From: an uncultured Verrucomicrobiota bacterium
GTDB taxonomy: Bacteria; Verrucomicrobiota; Verrucomicrobiia; Limisphaerales; UBA9464
Direction: 5' to 3'
Assembly (NCBI GenBank): GCA_903907995.1
Contig: CAIVQH010000041.1
Span: 62,001 to 126,000 of the forward strand
Length of the DNA stretch: 64,000 nt
In this document: positions 10,275 to 19,200 of the stretch, piece by piece
Layout of the letters: every line of letters begins with the position of its first letter
Position numbering within the stretch: position 1 is the stretch's first letter
The notes under the pieces: generated by a model
The model's input: the letters and a program-made list of their open reading frames with translations, nothing else
Told to the model about the DNA's origin: nothing
The model's database searches: none
Position numbers and translations under genes: made by a program

Positions 10275-12308
10275 TCAAAACCTCCATGTCACTTTCCCAT
10301 AGAAGCTCCGGGTGATCTGTTCCTGCGCGGGTCCCGGAACGCCGGCCTCGGCATGCTGGTCATGCAGAAGATTTTGGCCGACCACGGTGAAGTCGAGATT
10401 CTTGGTGGCGTGCCAGCTCAGCCGGACATTCATCTCGGCATAGTCGGGGATCGTTGAAGTCTTGGTGGCGCCCAGATCGGCCGCCTGGATGGCATCGATC
10501 CAGCGTACGGCCACGTCCAATTCCACGCGGCCGGGCAGATCCATCGAGGAGCGCAAAAAGACCTGGTTTTCCGGATCGGCGGTTTCGGCCAGGCCGTTGG
10601 AGAAGTCGGTCTGGCCGGCCTGGGGGTGGACCGTTTCCCGCAGGAAGTCATAACCGCCATGCAGCCGCCACCAGTTGAGCACCTGGTAATCGGTGCTCAA
10701 TTCGAATCCGTAACTGTCACCCGCGTTGTTATTGGCAAAGTACAGGGGCGTAAAACTGCCCGGCGTCGTGCTCAGGCTCCGCAAATCATCGTAGTCATTG
10801 TAAAAAACGGATAACGCCCCGGAAACTTTCTGGCCAAGCTGGGCGCGGTAGCCCAGCTCGTAGGCGATGACCTTTTCCGAATCGAACGTGGAGCTGGCCG
10901 CGCCCAGAAAGCTGCCGTACGCTGGGCTTGGCTCCATCAGGTCGCGATCATAGCGCGAGGGAGTGCGCACGGCGCGGGACACGGCGCCCCAGACCATCTG
11001 CCGGTCGGTGGCGTTCCACTGGAGCCGCACGCTGGGTTCATATTCGATGCCGGTGTAGTCGTTGTGCTCAATCTTGCTACCCAAGGTGAGGAACACCTTT
11101 TCCTGCAGCCGGATCTCATCCTGGATGAAGCTGTTGAAGATGTTCTGATCCAGCCGCTCCGGAACAAAGGTCACGATCGGGGCGGCCTGGATCTGGTCAT
11201 GCATGAACCGGTAGCCGAAGCCCCAGACGAGGCGGTTCCGCTCGCCCAGCGGAAAACGGTACTGGAAATCCAGATCGGCCGTGTCCCGGTCGTCCTTCAG
11301 CGGGCCGGCGGGAATGGCGCCCGAGGACTGAAAGGGCGCCGCCAGGTGGGTGCGATCGTAATAGACCTGCAGGCTCATGGAGGAATCCTCTGCTGTGGAG
11401 TGGGTCCAGCGTCCCAAAAGGTTGCCCCCGCCAATGTTTCCGGAAGCGGCCGGCGTGCCCTGTCCGCCCGGGACGGATTTGAAATTCCCACCGTAGAGGT
11501 CGCCCTGCAACGTGAACTGGTTCGGCCCCGAACCGGCGGTGTCGATGCGGAACCCGCCCTGCCCTTTCCGCCAGGGATCCTGCGCGCTGCTGCCGTCGGC
11601 AAAGACCTCCGAGCCCCGGTCAAAATACATGCCGTAAACCCGGTAATAGACATTGGGCGCCAGCAATCCGCCATAACGCAGCCCCGCAAAATCCTGCAAC
11701 GGAAAGCCACCTCCCGCCTCGACATACATCCCCTGCGTGTCCTTGGCGCTCTTGCTGGTGATGTTGATGACACCATTCACCGCATTTGCCCCCCAGAGGG
11801 TCCCGCCCGGACCGCTGATCACCTCGATGCGCTCCAGGTCTTCCAGCAGGTAGTCCTGCATGTTCCAGATGACGCCGGAAAAAAGCGGGGTGTAGATGCT
11901 CCGCCCGTCCATCAGGACGAGCAGCTTGTTGCCGACGGAAGGGTTGAATCCCCGCGCACTGATCGACCAGGCCGAGGAAGATTTCTGGGCCACATCCAGG
12001 TTGTCCGCCAGCCGCAGGGCTTCCGGGAGGTTGGAGGCATCGGAACGGCGAATCTGGTCCCCGGTGATGAGCTGGATCGCCGCCGGAGCCCGACCATAAG
12101 GCTCCGGCTGTTTGGTCACCGAGGTGACTTCCTGATTCATGAGCTCGTCGAGGCTCATTTTCTTGAACCTCTCAAGGACGTCGGCACTGGCCAGATCGCC
12201 GCCGGATGCAGGGGGCGACAACTCAGCTTTGGTGGACGGGGTGGCGGCAATGCTCAATCCGAGCAGTACGCCGGATGATATGCTGGCCAGGCGACCTGAG
12301 GTTTCCAT
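10275..12308 (-). CDS. TonB-dependent outer-membrane receptor
   Basis: The 677-residue protein starts at 12308, which opens a signal sequence (METSGRLASISSGVLLGLSI). The frame remains open to 12401, but that stretch looks like structured leader RNA. The mature N-terminus has the segment KKMSLDELMNQEVTSVTKQ, often seen in receptors of this type. A plug domain follows (APAAIQLITGDQIRRSDASN, VLMDGRSIYTPLFSGVIW, IEVISGPGGTLWGANAVNG), then a beta-barrel. The last strand ends in aromatic Phe (SFYGKVTWRF). Ligand unknown. It is first in an operon with the YfiR-like protein (42 bp downstream) and the hybrid kinase, so it may act as a sensor or as the regulated transporter. Confidence 0.95.
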   Translation of the reverse strand: METSGRLASISSGVLLGLSIAATPSTKAELSPPASGGDLASADVLERFKKMSLDELMNQEVTSVTKQPEPYGRAPAAIQLITGDQIRRSDASNLPEALRLADNLDVAQKSSSAWSISARGFNPSVGNKLLVLMDGRSIYTPLFSGVIWNMQDYLLEDLERIEVISGPGGTLWGANAVNGVINITSKSAKDTQGMYVEAGGGFPLQDFAGLRYGGLLAPNVYYRVYGMYFDRGSEVFADGSSAQDPWRKGQGGFRIDTAGSGPNQFTLQGDLYGGNFKSVPGGQGTPAASGNIGGGNLLGRWTHSTAEDSSMSLQVYYDRTHLAAPFQSSGAIPAGPLKDDRDTADLDFQYRFPLGERNRLVWGFGYRFMHDQIQAAPIVTFVPERLDQNIFNSFIQDEIRLQEKVFLTLGSKIEHNDYTGIEYEPSVRLQWNATDRQMVWGAVSRAVRTPSRYDRDLMEPSPAYGSFLGAASSTFDSEKVIAYELGYRAQLGQKVSGALSVFYNDYDDLRSLSTTPGSFTPLYFANNNAGDSYGFELSTDYQVLNWWRLHGGYDFLRETVHPQAGQTDFSNGLAETADPENQVFLRSSMDLPGRVELDVAVRWIDAIQAADLGATKTSTIPDYAEMNVRLSWHATKNLDFTVVGQNLLHDQHAEAGVPGPAQEQITRSFYGKVTWRF

Positions 12309-12347
12309 AACAGAGTTTGAATGCCGATTTGGAACGGTGACTGCCAT

Positions 12348-12415
12348 GGCTGCGCTGGGACCGGTGTTCTCCGCCTGCCCACGGGGCAGACTCCGTCCCA
12401 TCCTTCGTGACAGCC
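12348..12415 (-). promoter_or_regulatory. Nested stem structure in the leader of the TonB receptor operon (possible RNA element)
   Basis: Read as RNA on the minus strand there are three nested perfect helices: GGCUG/CAGCC (12411-12415 with 12348-12352), UGGGAC/GUCCCA (12395-12400 with 12356-12361), and CUGCCC/GGGCAG (12384-12389 with 12375-12380) closed by a 3-nt CGU loop. Asymmetric internal loops lie between them. The structure ends about 40 nt before the receptor ATG. I cannot match it to a named riboswitch; it may be a cis-regulatory leader or chance. Confidence 0.35.
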
Positions 12416-12609
12416 TTTCAAAAATTGCTGCACGGGCGGGGGGCCGATGTAAAGAGGCTCTATTATTGATGCATAATGCAACGGCGGGACGGATTTACGA
12501 TTTACGTTTTATGCGAGCATCCGCGCCATCTGTGGATTCCCCTGCCCACCGCTCTCACTCACTGGCTCACTGACTCATCCGCTCCCCGCTCCCCGCTTCC
12601 GCAGGCCGC
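12416..12609. other. Intergenic: spacer between agmatine deiminase and receptor operon
   Basis: Together with the leader at 12309-12415 this is a 301-bp gap. It must hold the promoter of the TonB receptor operon (minus strand), but I cannot point to a convincing -35/-10 pair. It contains low-complexity dispersed sequence: 'gatttacgatttacg' near 12489 and a tandem 'ctcactcactggctcactgac' near 12553, whose complement resembles the 29290-29330 region. Confidence 0.5.
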
Positions 12610-13659
12610 TCAGACCGGCTCCTGCTGCGAGATGCAGTGGAAGGAACCGAGGCCCCAGATGAGTTCCATCGAATCCACGCCGACCACCTGACGGCCGGGA
12701 AACTCGCGTTGCAGAATCTCAAGGGCGCGCGCGTCGTTGCGGTCACGATAGGTCGGCACGAGCACCAGACCGTTGGCGATGTAGAAATTCGCGTAGCTGG
12801 CGGGCAATCGCTGGCCCTCGTGCTCGATCCGGCCGGGCATCGGCAGCTCGACCACGCGCAACAATTGACCGTCCTGATCCTTCATCGTGCGCAGGCGTTC
12901 TAGATTCTCCTTCAGCGGGGCGTGGTTTTCATCCGCCGGGTCTTCCTCGACCACGGTGACGACGGTGGTCGGGTTCACGAAACGCGTGAGGTCGTCCACA
13001 TGGCCGTCGGTGTCGTCACCCACGATTCCGTCGCCGAGCCAGAGGATGTTCGTCACACCGAGATAATCGCAGAGGAACCGTTCGATCTCCGGCTTGGTGA
13101 GATCGGGATTGCGGTTGGGATTCAGCAGGCACGCCTCGGTGGTCAGCAGCGTGCCGCGACCGTTCACCTCGAGGGAGCCGCCTTCCATGACAATACCCGG
13201 TGAAAAGAGCGGCAGCCCGCGCAGCTTCGCGACATGCTGCGGCACGGCGTCATCGAGATCGAACGGCGGGTACTTGCCACCCCAGGCGTTGTAACCCCAA
13301 TCCACCATGGCCCGCTCATGCCGGCCCTTGTGTTCCCGCACGAGGAAGATCGGCCCGTGATCGCGGCACCACGGTTCGTAGCTGGGGAAATGGTGGAAGC
13401 TCACGCGGTCCAGCGGCGTGCCGTGCTCGCGCAACAGGCCCTGCACCCACGCCTCCATCTCCGCGTGCCAGACGTTGATGTGCACGTTCTCCACCGTCAC
13501 CAGGTGCCGGATGAGGGCGGCATAGACCGGCGGCACGGTCTCGTATTTGCCCGGGAAGCTGATGCCTTCGGGGCGCGGCCAGCTGAACCAGGTGCCGGCA
13601 TGGGGCTCCCATTCGGCGGGCATGCGGTATCCAAGCTGGGTGGGGGTCGCGGTATTCAT
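12610..13659 (-). CDS. aguA: Agmatine deiminase / peptidylarginine deiminase family protein
   Basis: Hydrolyses agmatine to N-carbamoylputrescine and ammonia, a route from arginine to putrescine. The 349 residues match the family length. Visible motifs: MPAEWEPHAGTWFSWPRPEG at the N-terminus, substrate loop FPSYEPWCRDHGPIFLV, MEGGSLEVNGRGTLLTTEAC, the catalytic-histidine segment DDTDGHVDDLTRF, and the C-terminal nucleophile Cys342 in GLGSFHCISQQEP. The ATG at 13659 was preferred to an ORF start at 13770 that adds 37 non-homologous residues. No partner amidohydrolase (AguB) is adjacent. A bacterial peptidylarginine deiminase is possible but less likely at this length without an export signal. 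Confidence 0.93.
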   Translation of the reverse strand: MNTATPTQLGYRMPAEWEPHAGTWFSWPRPEGISFPGKYETVPPVYAALIRHLVTVENVHINVWHAEMEAWVQGLLREHGTPLDRVSFHHFPSYEPWCRDHGPIFLVREHKGRHERAMVDWGYNAWGGKYPPFDLDDAVPQHVAKLRGLPLFSPGIVMEGGSLEVNGRGTLLTTEACLLNPNRNPDLTKPEIERFLCDYLGVTNILWLGDGIVGDDTDGHVDDLTRFVNPTTVVTVVEEDPADENHAPLKENLERLRTMKDQDGQLLRVVELPMPGRIEHEGQRLPASYANFYIANGLVLVPTYRDRNDARALEILQREFPGRQVVGVDSMELIWGLGSFHCISQQEPV

Positions 13660-13774
13660 CACGTTTTCGTTGTCGCTGTCGTTGTGCGCGGGAGTGAAGC
13701 GAAACGGCGTCCGGACGCAAAGCACTTGTCGTAGGTGTCGCCCCCAACGGACGGGTCCATGACACAGCACCGCT

Positions 13775-16138
13775 TCAGCGCCGCAGCCAGCGAACGTTGC
13801 GGACGGCGAACTTCACCTTGGCATCCTTGGTGTTGCAGCCGATCCGCACGGCCACGATCTGGTCCGGGTCCAGTTGCGAGTTGGCATCCGGCAGCGACCA
13901 GGTTGCGCCCCAGGTTGCGTCGTCAAACCAGGCGACGCAGTCAGTCGTGCGCCCCAGCCGGGGTGACGGCCGGATGGGCATGATATAGGAGGCACCGCCA
14001 AGCTCCTCGACAATGACCTGAAACTTCCCCTCGCCCTCCAGCGGAGTCAGCGCGACTTCAAGACCGACGATGTCGCGGTCCAACGGATCGACCGGGTCCA
14101 GCACCAGCCGGGGATAGCAGTAGCGGTTGTCGCTCCGGGGTGAGGCCGTAAAGGTCACGCCGACGCCTTTGGTCACGGATACCGCGACCCGGCCCTTGCC
14201 CGAAGCCGAGGGTTCCCAGCGTTTCACCACGTCGGCGCCGGACACCAGCGCCTTGCTCTTCACGGATAGGACCTCCGAAGCGGGCGCGAAGTTCAGTGAC
14301 AGCACGCTGTGGCCAAACCGCCCAAAATCGCCATCCACCCGGGCGGGCAGATCGAACCAGTCGGGCGCGGCCCGGCGCGCATCCACCACGAGTCCGAGCG
14401 CCTTGCGTTCGCCGGGTTCGAGGGTGATTGCCAGCTCGGACTGCGGTTCGCCCGGTCCCTCGCGCAGCCCCAGCACCAGCGGGCTGGGTTGATCCAGGCT
14501 TACGGTTCCCTGCACCCGTTGGCCGCTGAAGTTGTAGGCGTACAACGGGATGGTCTCCGCCCGACTGTCGGAAAGTCGCAACGCCGACCGGCTGCGCACC
14601 GCGCGGGCCGGTGGCCAGACCACCTGCAACACCACGGGTGAGGGTGATGCCTTCGCCCGCGCCGCCAGCCCGGGCGGCGGCGTGAGCTGCAACAGCTTTT
14701 CCGCACCGTAGGGCAGCAGCGCATACAGCGGCGAGGAGGTCAGCACCGGTGCATTGGTCAAACTGCGCAAAGGCCGTCCCAGATAGTCCATGACCGTCAG
14801 CGGCACCTTGGGGAGCGCCAGGGTATTGGTGCCTTCTTCGGACCACGCCACCACCACGATCTGGGGCCGCCCATCGGGCCGGGCGGCAAAGGCAAACGCG
14901 GTGACGTTGGTGGCCGTGTCGAGTCGCCCCAGCGGCTGCGCTTCGGCCAGGAAGCGTCCCGCCGCAGCCAGCGCCACGTAGCCCGGGCGCGGGGTCAGAT
15001 CGGCCCGGAGCAGCCCGAACTGCGTCGAGCCCTCGCTATAGTGCGGGAGCAGGAACCAGAACACCCGGCGCGCCCCCTCGTGGATGGCCGAGGCAAACAC
15101 CTTGGCGACCCGGGTGGCCGATTCCCGCGCATCCGCGTCCCGCAGTTCCCGGGATGCCTCGTCACTCCAGTGCAGGGGCCAGTTGGCCTCGGTCGTCCAG
15201 AGCGGACGTCCTGCCGCCGCCCTCCGAAACTCGGCGTAGAGCGCTCCATAATCCCTAGGCGCGGCGTAGTGATGCAGGTTGAACGTGTCGAAGTAGGCCG
15301 CCGGCTCGTTGGCCCTGAAATCCTCCAGAATCCGGTGCTGCGGCACGGCAAAGGCGCTCTGACAGGCGATCATGAGCGGATTGCCCGCCTTGATGCCCAG
15401 CCAAGCCGTCTTCTGGAAGGCCGCGATTTCGCACCCCAGATGACCGCCGAAGACATCCATCTCCGCCTCGTTCCAAGGCTCGATGGCGCTGATTTCCCCC
15501 TGCCACCGGGCCGACACGCCGCGAAAGAAACCGTACACATCCCGCAGGTCGGTCGGGAAGCGGCTGGAATCATCGCCACCCCACGGCGGGGTCAGGTGAT
15601 TGACGGTCAGGACGTGCAGTCCAGCGGCGTCCAGCACCGCCGCAGAATCATCGAAGCGCGTGTGCGGCGCGAGCAGCTTGGGCACCGGTTCCAGCTCGGA
15701 CCACGTAAAGCGGTCACGGACCCAGGTCACTCCCGAGAGACGGGCGAGACTGGCCGCTGCCGGCCAGTTGGTCAGGGCAATATTCCAGGCACTGGCGAGG
15801 TCGAGCGCGATGGGCGTGTTCTCCGAAGGTGGCACCAGCAACGGCGCAATGACCGCGAAGGCAACCCGGTTCGTCCGGTCATCACGAATCTCATAATAGC
15901 CCACGGGCAGCCGGCCCAGAACGGCGATTCCACCCATGCCCTGCGCCACCATGTCGCCCTCGGCCGTCTGTGCGCGCCACGCATCCACCGGCCCCAGCAT
16001 CGGCAGCGGGATCCGCACTTCTTCGCCCACGACGAACACGTTGCCCGGATGTGCTGCCAACGGGCGGGTGCCCGTGGTTTCGGCCAGCAAGGAAAGTCCG
16101 GCCAGCAGAAAGAGCAGCGCCGTGATCCGCAGGGACAT
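13775..16138 (-). CDS. Secreted glycoside hydrolase-like protein (clan A type TIM barrel)
   Basis: The 787-residue protein has a signal peptide (MSLRITALLFLLAGLSLLAE). After a beta-rich N-terminal segment, a TIM-barrel region (about 110-420) carries two glutamates arranged as in clan GH-A: EPWNEAEMD with Glu224 as acid/base and LWTTEANWP with Glu317 as nucleophile. NHLTPPWGG and FNLHHYAAPRDYG fit barrel strands. The remaining 350 residues look like beta-sandwich accessory domains. Family (GH5, GH39 or other) and substrate cannot be settled by eye. It lies 94 bp downstream of the large lamin-tail gene and 115 bp upstream of the agmatine deiminase gene, all on the same strand. Confidence 0.8.
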   Translation of the reverse strand: MSLRITALLFLLAGLSLLAETTGTRPLAAHPGNVFVVGEEVRIPLPMLGPVDAWRAQTAEGDMVAQGMGGIAVLGRLPVGYYEIRDDRTNRVAFAVIAPLLVPPSENTPIALDLASAWNIALTNWPAAASLARLSGVTWVRDRFTWSELEPVPKLLAPHTRFDDSAAVLDAAGLHVLTVNHLTPPWGGDDSSRFPTDLRDVYGFFRGVSARWQGEISAIEPWNEAEMDVFGGHLGCEIAAFQKTAWLGIKAGNPLMIACQSAFAVPQHRILEDFRANEPAAYFDTFNLHHYAAPRDYGALYAEFRRAAAGRPLWTTEANWPLHWSDEASRELRDADARESATRVAKVFASAIHEGARRVFWFLLPHYSEGSTQFGLLRADLTPRPGYVALAAAGRFLAEAQPLGRLDTATNVTAFAFAARPDGRPQIVVVAWSEEGTNTLALPKVPLTVMDYLGRPLRSLTNAPVLTSSPLYALLPYGAEKLLQLTPPPGLAARAKASPSPVVLQVVWPPARAVRSRSALRLSDSRAETIPLYAYNFSGQRVQGTVSLDQPSPLVLGLREGPGEPQSELAITLEPGERKALGLVVDARRAAPDWFDLPARVDGDFGRFGHSVLSLNFAPASEVLSVKSKALVSGADVVKRWEPSASGKGRVAVSVTKGVGVTFTASPRSDNRYCYPRLVLDPVDPLDRDIVGLEVALTPLEGEGKFQVIVEELGGASYIMPIRPSPRLGRTTDCVAWFDDATWGATWSLPDANSQLDPDQIVAVRIGCNTKDAKVKFAVRNVRWLRR

Positions 16139-16232
16139 GGTCAGCCCAGTTTGCCGAAAAGCCGGCGGCTTTAGGAGCGCGGAATCGGTTGTTCTGCGAT
16201 CAGCTGGCACGCGGCGGCTTCGACGGAGGCGG

Positions 16233-19200
16233 TTACTGGACCACGTTCACCCGATAATAGCGGGCGGCATCATCCGGGATTGGCTCGGCCACGGTCAGGC
16301 TTGAACTGCTGGCCTTCTGCGGTGCGCCGACGGGTGTCCACACCGGATTATCCAGGCTTGTGGCGGCTACCAGCAGATAGGTCACACCGGGGAGCGACTG
16401 CCAGGAAACCGTGGCGAAGCCGTTGCTGAGACTGATCGCAAACACCTGCGGTGCCGGGACGACATTCACGGCGCCCGGGGTGGGCACCTCCAGGGCCCCG
16501 GCAATCGGTCCGCCGTCCGGCACACGCCCTTCGCTGACATCGGGCAGCTGCTGTCCAAAGGTGACCGCATCGATGATCGTGCCATCTGCGGCGGAAAGCA
16601 CGATGGCCTCACCGGCGGCCGAGAGTTTGAAATTGACGTGCAGGTCCGGATCGGCCGGCAGGTTGGCCGCAGTCTTCTTGTCCGCCCAGACGAGCAGACG
16701 GCCGCCGGCGGGAATGACGTAGCCGGGCGGGATCGCAAAGCCGGTGCGGTTGGTCAGCGTGTTCGACAGGTAGAAACCGGCCAGGCTCACCGGACTGGTG
16801 CCGGCGTTGTAAAGCTCGAACCAGTCGCTGTAGCTGCCATCGGTCGGTTCGGCGATGGTGGACTTGTTGTCGGCCATCCACTCATTGATGAACACCGGGA
16901 TGGGCGGAGCGCTGAGCGTGTTCGTGGTGTCGGGCGTCGGCAGGGCGAAGAGATGCCGTGAACTCAGGTCGCCGTCCGGATAGTCACCGAGGGCCCGATC
17001 CGGCCCGACCGGACTGTAGCGGAGATAGTCCATGAGGTTGGTCCGGCCGCCCGCGACAAAGCTGAACACCAGCAGGCCATCACCGGAGTCAGCATGGAAA
17101 CTGGTGTGGGGTTCGGAGGCGAGCGACTGCCCCGGCTGACCATCCAGCCAGGTGAGCAGGAAACCGTGGGCCGGGATCTGTGCGCCGGCCGGGAAGGGCC
17201 ATTCGGTGAGGTTGGTGAGCGAGGAGGCCAGGTAGCAGTTGGTCAGCGGCAACGGGCTGGCGCCGCCGTTGTAGAGCTCCACCCAGGGGTCATGCTCGCC
17301 GAAGCGGTCCGTGGGACCGCTGAGATTCTGCTGGGCCAGTTCGTTCAACCAGACCGGCGGCAGATTCGGCAAGGTGACAGAGAGGGAATTTTCCCGGCCC
17401 GGGGTGAAAAGCGCGGCCTGGGTCGCCGACGGGTTGAGATCCACTGACATACCAATGCCGGTGCCGTTCAGGCGCAGGGTCAGGGTTCCGCCTTTTTGCT
17501 GGGTACGGTACCAGAAGCTGAGCGTGTAGGTGGCGTTCACGGTCAGCGTGGGGGTGATGTCCCGGGTGATGGCGGTGGTCCGGCCGGAACCGGGTGCCGT
17601 GGACACCATGTGCAGGCTGGCCTTGCCCGAATGCAAAATGCTGGTGCTGAGAGCGGACCCGCTGTGGTTGCTCGCGACGAGGTAGGGGCCGGGGAATCCG
17701 GACTCGAAATCACCGTCGGCCAGGAGGTTCGGCCCGCCATCCGGGTTGGTGCCGGCCACCAGCTTGATGTCGTCAATGTAGGCTTCTCCCGGATCATTGA
17801 GGTAGATGTAGAGTGCCGAGCTGGTCGCCTTGCCGGTGGCAACCTCGCGCTTCCATTCGGGCGTGATCAGCGGACCGCCGACCGTCACCGCATCCCAGTT
17901 GGCCACGCGGTTGTTGTCCTGGAGCGGATCGCGCAGCTGCAGCGCCGCACCCGCCAGCGCCCCGGCCGGCCATGGTGGCGCCGTCTCGTATGTGAAGGCG
18001 TCCACGACGCGGTCGGCCCCGGTGGCAGGATCCGGGCGAATGAGGCGGATGGTTTCGCCGACCTCCGCAAAGTGGCCGCTGTAAACGCCCATTGGCTGGA
18101 TCGGATTGCCGTAAAGCTGGGTGAAGACATTCGTGTTTTCCACGACCACCGCATAGGCCCCGGCCGCGAGATAGCTCGCCGGTGGGAACGTGAAGCCAAG
18201 CCCGTCGATCCGCCAACCCGTCAGGTCGTACGCGGTCGTGGTGGATATGTTCCGCAGTTCCAGATATCCGCCACCAGCCTGGCTCGGATGGTGCATCACC
18301 TCATTGATCACGAGGTGGCCCTCGGGAGCATCGGGCGTGGGTGACACGATGGCTGTGATGGACGCGGAACGGTTGGTGATGGGCGTGCCGTGCGGATCGA
18401 GGCCGCCAAGCACGAGCCGGTTCGTGCCGGAGTTCAGTGGCAGCTGGTAGGTCCAGTTGGACAGTGTGGTCCAGGTGACCTGGATTGGCACCCCATTGAG
18501 GGTGAGCGTGCGGGCCGCCAGCGGGGCAGTGCCGGTCAGCGTGACGAAGTTGTTGGCTGTGGTGAAATCGGTGCCGCCATTCGACGTGAAGGCCAGCGAC
18601 GCGCCTTTGCCGTTGATCAGGCCAAGGAGATAGGCGCGGCGGGAGGCAACGTAGGTCTTGATCGCGGCATTGGAGCCGATACCGGTGCCACCGTTGTTCT
18701 TGATGCCGTTGTAACGGGAATCAAGGATGGCACTGGAACGGGTTGCGACCAGCGGGCCGTTGACGGCGTCGATCATCGCCTGCCAGTACATCCGAGCGAA
18801 AGGCGGATGGGTGTTGATCGGGCCGACATTCTGCCCGCCGATGCCAAACATGTCAGAAGTGGCACCAGCGGAGGAGAACGCAAAGTCGATGTCCCAGATG
18901 AGCAGCCGCCAGGGTCCATTGGTCGGCTTGTAGGCGTACATGTTCTGGCCGCCGCCGTAGCTGTAGCTGTCGTTGTTGCCGACCAGGTGCTCCGTCACAT
19001 CTGTACGAAACCACTCGTCCACATCGGTCGCGCTGGACAGGGTGCGCGTGTAACTGTCGGCAGGGGCGGCGGATGAATTCACCGCATCCACCAGCGCAAA
19101 GAGGTTGGTGAAGTTGTCAGGGTCACCGCTATATGCGCGGGCGGGCCAGATCCAGCGGTAGCGGGCGGGCTTCTTCACTCCGCCCGTGGTGGTATATTTC

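Noticed and set aside
12348-12415. Known riboswitch (cobalamin or cyclic-di-GMP)
   Set aside because: The diagnostic conserved boxes of either class could not be found, so only an unnamed structured leader is claimed.
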